This document shows, piece by piece, positions 27,114-35,585 of a stretch of 64,000 nt of DNA. The DNA is from Bradyrhizobium sp. AUGA SZCCT0158 (GTDB taxonomy: Bacteria > Pseudomonadota > Alphaproteobacteria > Rhizobiales > Xanthobacteraceae). Each line of letters starts with the position of its first letter. Position 1 is the first letter of the stretch. The stretch spans positions 1 through 64,000 of the forward strand of contig NZ_JAFCME010000024.1 of NCBI RefSeq assembly GCF_018130065.1, read 5' to 3'. Made by a program: the position numbers and the translations under genes. The notes under the pieces were generated by a model, which was not told the DNA's origin, searched no databases, and saw only the letters and a list, made by a program, of their open reading frames with translations.

Positions 27114-28883
27114 ATGACGCAGCGGCTTCCCCTCATCATCTTCGCCATCGTCATGGCGGTAATCCCGTTCATCCCGGGCATACCGCCGTTCTGGATCGTC
27201 CTCTTGGACAACATCGGCCTCGCCGCGCTGGTTGCGATGGGCCTCGTACTGCTGACCGGCGTCGGCGGCCTCACTTCGTTCGGCCAGGCCGCGTTTTGCG
27301 GCTTCGGCGCCTACACCACCGCGGTGCTCACCACCGCCTATGGCGTGTCGCCGTGGCTGACGCTGCCGCTCTCGCTGCTCGTCAGCGGCATCGCGGCGGT
27401 TCTGCTCGGCATCGTCACGGTGCGGCTGTCCGGCCATTATCTGCCGCTCGGCACCATCGCCTGGGGTATCGGGCTGTTTTACCTGTTCAGCAAGCTCGAA
27501 TTCCTCGGCCGCAATGACGGCATTTCCGGCATTCCGCCGCTGAGCATCGGCGGCTTCCGGATGCTCGATCCCGGCACGATCTATTTCGCGATCTGGATCG
27601 CCGTGCTGCTCTCGGCGCTGCTGACCATGAACCTGCTGGATTCCCGCACCGGCCGCGCCATCCGTGCGCTGCGGCGCGGGCATATCGCCGGCGAAGCGTT
27701 CGGCGTGCAGACGCCGCGCGCCAAGCTGCTGGTGTTCATCTATGCGGCGGTGCTGGCCGGCCTTTCCGGCTGGCTCTATGCGCACTTCCAGCGCGCCGCC
27801 AACCCGACGCCGTTCGGCGCGCATGCCGGCATCGAATATCTGTTCATCGCCGTCGTCGGGGGCGCCGGCTATGTCTGGGGCGCGGTGCTCGGCGCCGGCA
27901 TCGTGGTGATCCTGAAGGAGATCCTGCAGAGCTATCTGCCTTATATCTTCGGCGGCCAGAGCCAGCTCGAGACCATCGTGTTCGGCATCCTGCTGGTCGT
28001 CCTGCTGCAGCTGGCGCCGACCGGCGTGTGGCCCTGGCTGATGTCGAAGCTGCCGCTCAAGCCGGCGCGCAAGATCCCCGACACCTCGCTCGAGCCGCCC
28101 GGGCGCGTGCGTGCGCCGTCGACACCTGCGGCGCTGCTGCAGGTCGACAAGGCGCGCAAGCAATTCGGCGGCGTCATCGCCGTCAACGACGTCAGCTTCG
28201 ACGTCGGGGCGCACGAGATCGTCGCCCTGATCGGTCCCAACGGCGCCGGCAAGAGCACGACCTTCAACCTGATCACGGGTGTCTTGACGTCGACCAGCGG
28301 CGCGATCTCGGTGCTCGGCAACAAGGTCGACAACGCGCCGCCGCAGGAGGTCGTCAAGCTCGGCGTCAGCAGAACCTTCCAGCACGTCAAGCTGGTGCCC
28401 GACATGACCGTGCTCGAGAACGTCGCGATCGGCGCGCATCTGCGCGGCCATGCCGGCGCGATATCAAGCATGTTCCGGCTCGACCGCGCTGATGAGGCCC
28501 GATTGCTGGCCGAAGCCGCGCGCCAGATCGAGCGCGTCGGCCTCGGCGACCAAATCGACCAGCTGGCGGGAAGCCTGTCGCTCGGCCAGCAGCGCATCGT
28601 CGAAATCGCCCGCGCGCTGTGCGTCGATCCGCTGCTGCTGCTGCTCGACGAGCCCGCCGCGGGCCTCCGCCACATGGAGAAGCAGCGGCTCGCCGCCTTG
28701 CTGCGCCAACTGCGCGACGGCGGGATGTCGGTACTGCTGGTCGAGCACGACATGGGTTTTGTGATGGATCTCGCCGACCGGATCGTGGTGCTCGACTTCG
28801 GCACCAAGATCGCCGAGGGCACGCCGGCCGCGATCAAGACCAATCCTGACGTGATCAAGGCCTATCTCGGAGCCACCGCATGA
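27114..28883 (+). CDS. Fused Liv-type permease and ATPase (LivM-LivG)
   Basis: A 589-residue fusion. Residues 1 to about 315 form a LivM permease (VLLTGVGGLTSFGQAAFCGFGAY, RLSGHYLPLGTIAW, contact loop GRAIRALRRGHIAGEAFGV, about nine helices). A linker (about 320-345) leads into a LivG ATPase with Walker A GPNGAGKSTTFN, signature LSLGQQRIVEIARAL, Walker B LLLLDEPAAGL and H-loop LLVEHDMG, ending VIKAYLGA. Both halves look complete. In the ABC system at 14-17 kb the same two functions are separate genes. The start ATG 27114 is 5 bases after the LivH stop; earlier in-frame starts lie inside that gene. Confidence 0.9.
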   Translation: MTQRLPLIIFAIVMAVIPFIPGIPPFWIVLLDNIGLAALVAMGLVLLTGVGGLTSFGQAAFCGFGAYTTAVLTTAYGVSPWLTLPLSLLVSGIAAVLLGIVTVRLSGHYLPLGTIAWGIGLFYLFSKLEFLGRNDGISGIPPLSIGGFRMLDPGTIYFAIWIAVLLSALLTMNLLDSRTGRAIRALRRGHIAGEAFGVQTPRAKLLVFIYAAVLAGLSGWLYAHFQRAANPTPFGAHAGIEYLFIAVVGGAGYVWGAVLGAGIVVILKEILQSYLPYIFGGQSQLETIVFGILLVVLLQLAPTGVWPWLMSKLPLKPARKIPDTSLEPPGRVRAPSTPAALLQVDKARKQFGGVIAVNDVSFDVGAHEIVALIGPNGAGKSTTFNLITGVLTSTSGAISVLGNKVDNAPPQEVVKLGVSRTFQHVKLVPDMTVLENVAIGAHLRGHAGAISSMFRLDRADEARLLAEAARQIERVGLGDQIDQLAGSLSLGQQRIVEIARALCVDPLLLLLDEPAAGLRHMEKQRLAALLRQLRDGGMSVLLVEHDMGFVMDLADRIVVLDFGTKIAEGTPAAIKTNPDVIKAYLGATA

Positions 28884-29611
28884 GCGCGCTGTTGAAGGTG
28901 AGCGATGCGCATGTCGCCTACGGCAAGGTCGAGGCGGTGCGCTCGGTGTCGCTCGAAGTCGCCGACAACGAGATCGTCACCATCATCGGCGCCAACGGCG
29001 CCGGCAAGACGACGCTGCTGAACGCCATCATGGGCATCCTGCCGCTGACCGGGCTTGCCGCCTTTGCCGGCGCTGACATGGCCGCCCTCGACATCGAGGA
29101 CCGCGTCGCTGCCGGACTCAGTCTGGTGCCCGAGCACCGTGAATTGTTCGGCACCATGAACGTCGAGGACAATCTGCAGCTCGGTGCGTTCCGGATTCCG
29201 AAGGCGATCGCCGCCGGATCCTTCGAGCGGGTCTACACGCTGTTTCCGCGGCTGAAGGAGCGGCGCAAGCAGCTAGCCGGCACGCTCTCCGGCGGCGAGC
29301 AGCAGATGCTGGCGATGGGCCGCGCGCTGATGGGCGCGCCGAAGCTCTTGATGCTGGACGAGCCGAGCCTCGGCCTTGCCCCGATCATCGTCGCCGACAT
29401 CTTCCGCACCATCGGCGAACTCCGCGCCGCCGGTGTGTCCGTGCTGCTGGTCGAACAGAACGCGCAAGCAGCATTGAAGATCGCCGACCGCGCTTACGTG
29501 ATGGAGCTCGGTGAATTCGTTCTGAGCGGCCCGGCCAGCGACATCGCCACCAACGCACGCGTCGCCGCAAGCTATCTCGGCTTCACCCACGAGGGCGAGA
29601 GCGCGATTTAG
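28880..29611 (+). CDS. Liv-type ABC ATP-binding protein (LivF-like) of the cou block
   Basis: A 243-residue ATPase. Walker A is GANGAGKTTLLN, the signature is LSGGEQQMLAMGRAL, Walker B is LLMLDEPSLGLAP, and the C-terminus is RVAASYLGFTHEGESAI. The start overlaps the stop of the fused gene by four bases (ATGA). It ends the plus-strand operon. The matching binding protein is encoded convergently on the other strand beyond a palindromic element. Confidence 0.9.
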   Translation: MSALLKVSDAHVAYGKVEAVRSVSLEVADNEIVTIIGANGAGKTTLLNAIMGILPLTGLAAFAGADMAALDIEDRVAAGLSLVPEHRELFGTMNVEDNLQLGAFRIPKAIAAGSFERVYTLFPRLKERRKQLAGTLSGGEQQMLAMGRALMGAPKLLMLDEPSLGLAPIIVADIFRTIGELRAAGVSVLLVEQNAQAALKIADRAYVMELGEFVLSGPASDIATNARVAASYLGFTHEGESAI

Positions 29612-29614
29612 GCA

Positions 29615-29700
29615 GTAGGGTGGGCAAAGGCGCTCTTGCGCCGTGCCCACCATTCTTCGTGGAGGTAGTGGTGGGCACGCTTCGCTTTGCCCACCCTACG
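29615..29700. repeat. REP doublet (BIME-like) between convergent genes
   Basis: Two inverted palindromes are present. The first is GTAGGGTGGGCAAAGGCG with CCGTGCCCACC, the second GGTGGGCACGC with GCTTTGCCCACCCTACG. The outer GTAGGGTGGG and CCCACCCTAC words are exact complements. The GTAGG(G/A)TGGG word also borders the REP copies at 35.5, 55.2 and 57.9 kb. It sits between the convergent LivF-like and binding-protein genes, where it can act as a bidirectional terminator. Confidence 0.8.
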
Positions 29701-29707
29701 ACGTCCC

Positions 29708-30859
29708 TCACTTCGCCGGAACGTACTTCCCGTTGTTCACGGTCAGGATGATGCGCGAGCGGTCGTCCAGGCCGTAGCGGTCTTTTTCGGTGAAGTTGTA
29801 GACGCCCTGGCTGGCGGCGATGTCGCGTTCGGTCAACAGGGCCTGACGGATGCCTTCACGGAATTCCGGCGTGCCGGGCTTGCCGGCCTTCAGGGCCGGC
29901 GGAATGACGCGCTTGAGGACTTCAAAGGCATCATAGGAATGGCCGGCGAACTGGCTGCGGCTGTTGGCGCCGTACTTGGCTTCATAGGCGGTGTTGAGCG
30001 CGAGACCCGGCTTCTTGGTCAGTGCGCTGTCGGGCTGGGTTTCCGGCGACATCACCGGACCGGAAGACATGATCACGCCTTCCGCCGCCGCACCAGCAAT
30101 ACGGATGAAGTCCATGCTGGCGGCGCCGTGGGTCTGATAGATCAGGCCCTTGTAGCCACGCTCACGCAGCGCGGCCTGCGGCAAGGCCGCGGCGGTGCCG
30201 GAGCCGCCGACGAGGACCGCGTCGGGATTGGCGGCGAGCAGCTTCAGCACCTGGCCGGTGACCGACGTATCGGTACGGGCATAACGCTCTTCAGTCGCGA
30301 GAGCTATGCCCATCGGAACGGCCTGGGCCTTGAAATCATTGAACCAGAGGTCGCCGTAGGAATCCGAGTAACCGATGTAACCGACGGTCTTGATGCCGTG
30401 GGCCTTCATGTGCTCGTACAGCACCTTGCCCATGATTGGGATCGGCTGCGGCATCGCGACCGACCATTTCATGCGCGCCTCGTTGATCGGCAGCGGCGCC
30501 AGCGCGAAATGCGGAATGCCGGCTTCGTTGGCGACGGTGGAGACGGCAATCGTCGGCGGCGTGGTCGACGAACCCATGATGATGTCGGCCTTGGATTCGG
30601 TGACGAAGCGCCGCGCGTTGGTGGTGGCGGCGGTCGGATCGCCGCCGTCGTCGAGCACGATCAGTTTCAGCGGCACGCCGCCAATTTCCTTCGGCACGAA
30701 TTCCAGCGCATTGCGCTCGGGAATGCCAAGGGCCGCGGCCGGGCCGGTGGTGACGATGGTGATGCCGATGACGATTTCATTGGCTTGCGCCAACGCGGGC
30801 ACGGCCGGCAGCGCCAGCGACGCCGCAATCACGGCAGCGGACAGATAAAACTTCTTCAT
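29708..30859 (-). CDS. couP: Periplasmic binding protein of the cou ABC system
   Basis: A 383-residue Peripla_BP_6-type binding protein with a signal peptide (MKKFYLSAAVIAASLALPAVPALA). The mature protein opens QANEIVIGITIVTTGPAAALGIPERNALEF. Lobe motifs include IMGSSTTPPTIAVSTVANEAGIP and VGYIGYSDSYGDLWFNDFKAQ. Its position next to a CoA ligase, crotonase and CouR-like regulator matches R. palustris CouP, which binds cinnamic-acid derivatives; ligand identity here is inferred. A degenerate copy of the MarR box lies about 15-40 bases before its ATG. Confidence 0.82.
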   Translation of the reverse strand: MKKFYLSAAVIAASLALPAVPALAQANEIVIGITIVTTGPAAALGIPERNALEFVPKEIGGVPLKLIVLDDGGDPTAATTNARRFVTESKADIIMGSSTTPPTIAVSTVANEAGIPHFALAPLPINEARMKWSVAMPQPIPIMGKVLYEHMKAHGIKTVGYIGYSDSYGDLWFNDFKAQAVPMGIALATEERYARTDTSVTGQVLKLLAANPDAVLVGGSGTAAALPQAALRERGYKGLIYQTHGAASMDFIRIAGAAAEGVIMSSGPVMSPETQPDSALTKKPGLALNTAYEAKYGANSRSQFAGHSYDAFEVLKRVIPPALKAGKPGTPEFREGIRQALLTERDIAASQGVYNFTEKDRYGLDDRSRIILTVNNGKYVPAK

Positions 30860-30875
30860 TCATTCCTCCCTTGGA

Positions 30876-30899
30876 TATTGTTTTAATTTTAGATCAAAA
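30876..30899. promoter_or_regulatory. Weak MarR operator candidate, box 2
   Basis: TATTGTTTTA (8 of 10 matches to AATTGTTATA) and TAGATCAAAA (8 of 10 to the right half of box 1) are separated by four bases rather than three. It lies just upstream of the binding-protein start. Weaker than the other three boxes. Confidence 0.35.
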
Positions 30900-30973
30900 A
30901 TCGGTCGCCAGTTCAGCCCCTTCTTTAGGTCATGCGACGCGCCAAGTCAGCTAACAAGTCCGCCATATATGTC

Positions 30974-31393
30974 TCAGCCTCGCGTAAACCGCTCGATGAT
31001 CTCCGGCGGCATCGGAGCCGATTTCAGCCGCGCGGGATCGTCCGGATGCCTGCCGACCAGCACGCGGGTCTCGAACGCCTCAATCGCCAGCGCCTCGCCC
31101 TTGAACACGTTGTGGACCACCTCGAAGCTGGAGCGCTTGAAACTCTCGATCCGGCTTTCGATTCTGATCCAGTCGCCATGGGTCGATGGGATGTGGAATT
31201 TCGCCCGCGTATCGACCATGGGAATGCCGACGAGGCCGTATTTGTGGATGATGTCCTGTTTCGAAAAACCGGCCGCTTCGAACATGATCGAGGTCGAATC
31301 GTCGAACATCGCGAAGTAGCGCGGGTAGTAGACGATGTTGGCGGGGTCGCAATCGCCCCACTGGATCTGCACGTCGCGGCGGTTAACGAACAT
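30974..31393 (-). CDS. 4-hydroxybenzoyl-CoA-type thioesterase
   Basis: A 139-residue hotdog-fold acyl-CoA thioesterase of the Pseudomonas 4-hydroxybenzoyl-CoA type. The N-terminal IQWGDCDPANIVYYPRYF carries the conserved GDCD motif, whose second aspartate (D16 here) corresponds to catalytic Asp17 of that enzyme. In this block it would release 4-hydroxybenzoate from the CoA ester formed after side-chain shortening of p-coumaroyl-CoA, feeding PobA 9 kb away. ATG 31393 is preferred over the adjacent GTG. It is last in the minus-strand run ligase-SDR-thioesterase. Confidence 0.85.
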   Translation of the reverse strand: MFVNRRDVQIQWGDCDPANIVYYPRYFAMFDDSTSIMFEAAGFSKQDIIHKYGLVGIPMVDTRAKFHIPSTHGDWIRIESRIESFKRSSFEVVHNVFKGEALAIEAFETRVLVGRHPDDPARLKSAPMPPEIIERFTRG

Positions 31394-31427
31394 CACTCAA
31401 CCCCGATGATGTAATCCAGGACCATAC

Positions 31428-32189
31428 TTAGCGCGGGGCCATGCGGAGCGCGGCATCGAGCCGCACCACTTCGCCGTTCAGATAGGGGTTGTCGATCATA
31501 TGCAGCGCCAGCGAGGCAAATTCATCGGCCTGCCCGAGCCGGCGAGGGAACGGGATCGAGGCGGCGAGCGAGTCCTGCGCCTCTTGCGGCAAATTGGCAA
31601 GCAGCGGCGTGAGGAACAGGCCCGGCGCAATGGTCAGCACGCGAATGCCGAACTGCGCCAGCTCGCGCGCGATCGGCAGCGTCATCGCGACAATGCCGCC
31701 CTTGGAAGCCGAGTAGGCTGATTGCCCGATCTGGCCGTCATAGGCCGCGACCGAGGCGGTCGAGATCACGACGCCGCGTTCGCCTGACTCAAGCGGCTCC
31801 AGCTTCGACATGCCTGCGGTCGCGAGCCGCAGCATGTTGAACGAGCCGATCAGATTGACCTTGATCACGCGGTCGAAATCGGTGAGCGCCATCGGGCCTT
31901 CCTTGCCGATCACGCGCTTGGCGACGCCGATGCCGGCGCAATTGACCAGCACGCGCGCCGGGCCATGCGCCTTCGCGGCGGCGGCGACCGCCGCTTCCGC
32001 CGAGGCGGCGTCCGAGACGTCGCAGACCACGGCGACGCCGCCGATTTCGGCGGCGACGGTTTCAGCAAGCTTGGCGTTGAGGTCGCACACCGCGACCTTG
32101 GCGCCCTGCGCGGCAAGCCGGCGCGCGGTGGCGGCGCCCAATCCGGATGCGCCACCGGTCACGATGGCGGCCTGGTCCTTCAACTGCAT
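31428..32189 (-). CDS. SDR dehydrogenase, HSD10-like 3-hydroxyacyl-CoA dehydrogenase
   Basis: A 253-residue short-chain dehydrogenase. The nucleotide loop is VTGGASGLGAATARRLA, with CDLNAK after the second strand, indicating NAD. The active site is STASVAAYDGQIGQSAYSASKGGIVAMTLP, with Ser, Tyr and Lys present. RELAQFGIRVLTIAPGLFLTPLL follows, and the C-terminus (NPYLNGEVVRLDAALRMAPR) is the signature of the HSD17B10 / 3-hydroxy-2-methylbutyryl-CoA dehydrogenase group. GGGAGAA precedes the ATG. It probably oxidises the 3-hydroxyacyl-CoA from the hydratase. It has a close paralogue at 60.8-61.6 kb sharing the same C-terminal signature. Confidence 0.87.
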   Translation of the reverse strand: MQLKDQAAIVTGGASGLGAATARRLAAQGAKVAVCDLNAKLAETVAAEIGGVAVVCDVSDAASAEAAVAAAAKAHGPARVLVNCAGIGVAKRVIGKEGPMALTDFDRVIKVNLIGSFNMLRLATAGMSKLEPLESGERGVVISTASVAAYDGQIGQSAYSASKGGIVAMTLPIARELAQFGIRVLTIAPGLFLTPLLANLPQEAQDSLAASIPFPRRLGQADEFASLALHMIDNPYLNGEVVRLDAALRMAPR

Positions 32190-32235
32190 GGTGCTTCTCC
32201 CTGGTAGAATCTTCTCGAAGTTGAGTTTCTGGAAT

Positions 32236-34131
32236 TCATTTCAGCGCGATGACCTGCGCCGGCGGCGCCGGTGAATAAATCTGATCGATCAGCGCGCTGC
32301 GATGCTCGATCACCGCGCGCTGGTTGATGGAGCCCTTGTCGGTGACTTCGCCGCGATCGATCGACAGCGCCGCATCGAACAGCACCGCGCGCGTGATCCG
32401 GGTCGACGAGCCCGTGGCTTCGGCCAGCAGCTTTTGAAACCGCTCGCGGAACGCCGCGCGGATCAGCGGATCGGCTGCCGCTGCCGCGAGATCGTTCGCC
32501 GGAAGTTTTGGATTGATGAGACGGCAGCCATCGAGATCGAGCATCACCAGCGCCGATAGTTCGTCGCGGTTGATGCCGGCGATCACGACATCGCGCACCA
32601 AAGGCGCGCAGGCCGCGACGAACCGCGCTCTCAAGGGGCCGACGCTGACCCAGGTGCCGCTGGCGAGCTTGAAATCCTCTGCGATGCGGCCATCGAAGTC
32701 GAAGCCGGCGTCGAAATTGTCGGGATCAACAGGCTTGAGCGCATCGCCGAACTTGTAGAAACCTTCCTCGTCGAACGCCGCCGCGGTCAGTTCGGGCTGA
32801 CGCCAGTACCCCGGCGTGACGTTCGGACCCTTGGCGCGGACTTCCAGCTTGCCGTTGTTGGGCAGGAGCTTTGCGTCGTTGCCGAGCACGGGCAGGCCGA
32901 CATGGCCGGAGCGGCTGGTGTCGGGCCGTACCGACATGAAGAACGGCGAGGTTTCCGTGGCGCCGAGGCCGGTCAGCATCGGTACGCGAAAGCCGGTCTC
33001 CTGCACCGCGAGTTCGTCGAGGCTGTTCCAGATGAACGGCGACAGCGCCGCGCCGGAGAAGAACATCGCGTGCAGCCGCCCGAAGAACTTTGCGCGCAGC
33101 GCTGAATCTTCGCGCAGATAGGGCAGCAGCGATTCATAGCCCTTGGGGACGTTGAAATAGACCGTCGGCGAAATCTCCCGGAGGTTACGCACGGTCTCCT
33201 CGATGCCGCCGGGCATCGGCTTGCCCTCGTCGAGATACATCGAGCCGCCGTTGAACAGTGTCAGCCCGATATTGTGGTTGCCGCCGAAGGTGTGATTCCA
33301 CGGCAGCCAGTCGATGATCACGGGCGGCTCGTCCATCAGGAAGGCCAGCGTTTCGCGCAGCATCACCTGGTTGGCGCAGATCATCCGCTGGGTGTTGATG
33401 ACGGCCTTGGGGTTGCCGGTCGAGCCCGACGTCAACAGAAACTTGGCGATGGTGTCCGGGCCGATGGCGTCATGGGCCGCGTCGAGGCGCCAATGCTCCG
33501 GCGTCGCCAGGAGGTCCGACAGCAGCGTCACGTCGCGGCCAGGCACCTCGCCGCGCGTTGCTGCGATCTCCGTTCCCTGCGAAACGTTGGTGGCAAGTGC
33601 ATCGGCGAATTTGCCTGCGTCGTCGGCGAAGACGAGGCCGGGCGTCAACAGCTTCATCAGGAAGGCGAGCTTGCCGTAGTCGCGCGACACCAGCGAATAG
33701 GCCGGCGATACCGGGCAGAAGGGAATGCCGGCATAGAGCGCGCCGAACGCCAGCAGCGCATGGTCGACCGAATTGCCTGACAGGATCACGATCGGCTTTT
33801 CGGCCGACAGCCCGCGCGCCAGCAGCGCGGAGGCGATGCGCCGCGTCGAGGTCAGGAGTTGCGCGTAGGTGAGCTTGCGCCAGCCGCCGGTCGTCGCGTT
33901 GCGTTCCGCCATGAAGACGCGCTCGGGCGCTTCCTTCGCCCAATGATGCAGGCGATCCGTTATGCGCACGGGATAGTCGCGCAGTTTGAGCTTCGGCCTG
34001 AGATAGATGGTGCCGTTATCGCGACGCTCGACCGTGACGTCGGGATTGCCGAACGAGATCGCGCGGAGCGGATGGGCGCTGCCGGTGCGCGTGGCGCTTT
34101 CAATCGGGGACATGCTGGGCTTGGCGCTCAT
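32236..34131 (-). CDS. couB: Feruloyl-CoA synthase family CoA ligase, CouB-like
   Basis: A 631-residue ANL-family ligase of the feruloyl-CoA synthase type (longer than ordinary acyl-CoA ligases). The phosphate loop is FLLTSGSTGNPKAVINTQRM, followed by the family hallmark DWLPWNHTFGGNHNIGL. The adenylate motif is TGLGATETSPF, the hinge is FKLASGTWVSVGPLR, and the C-terminal lysine segment is GEVTDKGSINQRAV. It should make the CoA thioester of a hydroxycinnamate such as p-coumarate or ferulate. One base separates it from the crotonase gene upstream, so they are co-transcribed from the promoter carrying the perfect palindrome at 34955. A paralogue lies at 57.9-59.8 kb. Confidence 0.85.
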   Translation of the reverse strand: MSAKPSMSPIESATRTGSAHPLRAISFGNPDVTVERRDNGTIYLRPKLKLRDYPVRITDRLHHWAKEAPERVFMAERNATTGGWRKLTYAQLLTSTRRIASALLARGLSAEKPIVILSGNSVDHALLAFGALYAGIPFCPVSPAYSLVSRDYGKLAFLMKLLTPGLVFADDAGKFADALATNVSQGTEIAATRGEVPGRDVTLLSDLLATPEHWRLDAAHDAIGPDTIAKFLLTSGSTGNPKAVINTQRMICANQVMLRETLAFLMDEPPVIIDWLPWNHTFGGNHNIGLTLFNGGSMYLDEGKPMPGGIEETVRNLREISPTVYFNVPKGYESLLPYLREDSALRAKFFGRLHAMFFSGAALSPFIWNSLDELAVQETGFRVPMLTGLGATETSPFFMSVRPDTSRSGHVGLPVLGNDAKLLPNNGKLEVRAKGPNVTPGYWRQPELTAAAFDEEGFYKFGDALKPVDPDNFDAGFDFDGRIAEDFKLASGTWVSVGPLRARFVAACAPLVRDVVIAGINRDELSALVMLDLDGCRLINPKLPANDLAAAAADPLIRAAFRERFQKLLAEATGSSTRITRAVLFDAALSIDRGEVTDKGSINQRAVIEHRSALIDQIYSPAPPAQVIALK

Positions 34132-34132
34132 G

Positions 34133-34933
34133 TCAGGTCGGTTTCACTTTGGCGGTCTTGCGATCGAGAAACTCGCGGATCCGGCGTTTTGCTTCCTTGT
34201 CGCTCTGCGCCACCGTGGCCATCAGCGACTCCATCAACAGGCCGGCCTGCGGATTGGCTTCCGCGATCATCGGCAGCGCCTGAAGCACCGCAAAATTGGT
34301 TAGCGGGGCATTGGCCGCGACGCGTTCGGCCAGTTCCAGCGCCTTGGGCAGCGCGCCGCCGGCCTCGGTGAGATATTGCGAGAAGCCGTAGGCGGCGCCT
34401 TCGGTCGCGGAATAGACCCGCCCCGTCAGCATCATGTCGGTCATCCGCGCCACCCCGATCAGCCGCGGCAGCCGCACCGAGCCGCCGCCGCCGACGAAGA
34501 TACCGCGCTGGCCCTCCGGCAGCGCGAAATAGGCTGACGGTTCGGCGACGCGGATATGCGCGGCGCAGGCCAGCTCCAGCCCGCCGCCGATCACCGCGCC
34601 CTTGAGCGCCGCAATGACGGGCACGGGGCTATATTGAATGCGGTCGAACACCCGATGCCACATCTGCGAGTGCCGCAGGCCCTCGGTCGCATCGTGCTCG
34701 GTCAGTTCGGACAGATCGAGGCCGGAGGAGAAATGGTCGCCGATGCCATGGATGACCACGGCGCCGGTCCCTTCGGGAAGATTGGCGAAGCAATCCTGGA
34801 TCGCAAGGATAATGCCGTCGTTCAGCGCATTGCGCTTGGCGGGCCGGTTGAGGCCGACGGTCAGCACCGCGCCTGACTTCTCGATGGTGAGCAATCCGGC
34901 CTGGTCAGCGGTTGCGGAAGCGGCGTTTCCCAT
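34133..34933 (-). CDS. couA: Enoyl-CoA hydratase (crotonase), CouA-like
   Basis: A 266-residue crotonase-fold enzyme. The oxyanion-hole segment is FSSGLDLSEL, and both catalytic glutamates appear present (IGGGLELACAAH and ALPEGQRGIFVGGGGSVRLPR). It therefore can act as a hydratase on p-coumaroyl/feruloyl-CoA; whether it also cleaves the product to an aldehyde cannot be decided. The presence of an HSD10-like dehydrogenase and a hydroxybenzoyl-CoA thioesterase in the operon favours the non-cleaving beta-oxidation route. It is first in the operon with the ligase; GGGAAA lies about 10 bases before the ATG and the operator candidate 22-44 bases before it. Confidence 0.83.
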   Translation of the reverse strand: MGNAASATADQAGLLTIEKSGAVLTVGLNRPAKRNALNDGIILAIQDCFANLPEGTGAVVIHGIGDHFSSGLDLSELTEHDATEGLRHSQMWHRVFDRIQYSPVPVIAALKGAVIGGGLELACAAHIRVAEPSAYFALPEGQRGIFVGGGGSVRLPRLIGVARMTDMMLTGRVYSATEGAAYGFSQYLTEAGGALPKALELAERVAANAPLTNFAVLQALPMIAEANPQAGLLMESLMATVAQSDKEAKRRIREFLDRKTAKVKPT

Positions 34934-34954
34934 GGATTATTGTTTCCCGTCCAG

Positions 34955-34977
34955 AATAGTTATATTTTATAACTATT
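34955..34977. promoter_or_regulatory. MarR operator candidate, box 3 (perfect palindrome)
   Basis: The left arm AATAGTTATA and right arm TATAACTATT are perfectly complementary across the 3-base spacer TTT. It lies directly upstream of the crotonase-ligase operon. It shares AAT-GTTATA with boxes 1 and 4 and stands out as an AT island in GC-rich DNA. Confidence 0.7.
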
Positions 34978-35455
34978 GGCGAGGGAGTCAATCCTCTCGT
35001 CGTCGGAGTCAATCCTCTGCGTCGTCCCGGCCTTGAGCCGGGACCCATAATCCGCGGCAGTCATTGTTGCAAAGGGTGTCTAACGCCAGCGTCTTCACCG
35101 ATAGGCCGCGGCGTGGGTCCGGGGTCAAGCCCGGGACGACGACGGTGTTTGTAGCTGCACCGTGCACTAAGCGCACTTTCACCTTCTCGCGACGCATTGC
35201 GCCCGAGCTTTGCCAGAAATTCCTTTGCCCTCGAAAATAGAGGGCGCAGGGAAGACCGGGTGCGCGCTGCGCCCGCGGTCTCGTGTGCGGTTTGCACTAA
35301 GTAGGCTGCACACGAGCATACAGGGCAGCGGAGAACACCCGGCCTTCCCTGCGCAATGGCTTTACGGCTTATGCCGTGATCTCCCCGGAGACGAGTTCTC
35401 CAGCAACAAAGTTGCGGCGGTAGCCGGCCATGCGGGCACGCTCGGGCGGTAAGGT
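34978..35455. other. Gene-free stretch with repeats and a RAYT fragment
   Basis: No intact gene. It holds a GTCCCGGCCTTGAGCCGGGAC-type palindromic repeat pair (about 35020-35140). Then comes a longer element (about 35205-35395) with GGGAAGACCGGGTGCGCGCTGC, TGTGCGGTTTGCAC and ACACCCGGCCTTCCCTGCGC, a layout I recall as a common multicopy element in Bradyrhizobium. Last is a short fragment matching the 5' end of the transposase gene at 36.1 kb. Confidence 0.6.
35393..35431 (-). pseudogene. 5' remnant of a second RAYT gene
   Basis: Read on the minus strand from 35431 it encodes MAGYRRNFVAGELVS, matching the start of the intact transposase (MTGYRRNFVAGGCFF), and then diverges. The similarity continues upstream of the start through GCGGGCACGCTCG into the REP at 35456, exactly as it does at the intact gene (36122 into the REP at 36147). 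So the promoter side of a RAYT unit was duplicated or left behind. Confidence 0.6.
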
Positions 35456-35570
35456 GATGGGTTTCGCGAAGAGCTCAACCCATCCTACGCTCTGCGTCAA
35501 TTGGGACGACGTAACACATAGTCACGCTTTAAGTGCGTAGGATGGGTTGAGCTCTTCGCGAAACCCATCG
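35456..35570. repeat. REP doublet (BIME) left of the RAYT gene
   Basis: Each REP is a hairpin with arms GATGGGTT and AACCCATC around TCGCGAAGAGCTC, followed by CTACG. Copy 1 is at 35456-35488. Copy 2 is its exact inverse at 35538-35570, about 50 bases away. A third identical copy lies at 36147-36180 on the other side of the transposase gene. Confidence 0.88.
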
Positions 35571-35585
35571 TCTTGCTCAGCAAAT

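Noticed and set aside
35210..35452. 80-codon frame with GAGKTGCAL-like residues
   Set aside because: It runs through a multicopy intergenic element and a transposase-gene fragment. Such frames are commonly predicted from this element but lack evidence of being genes.
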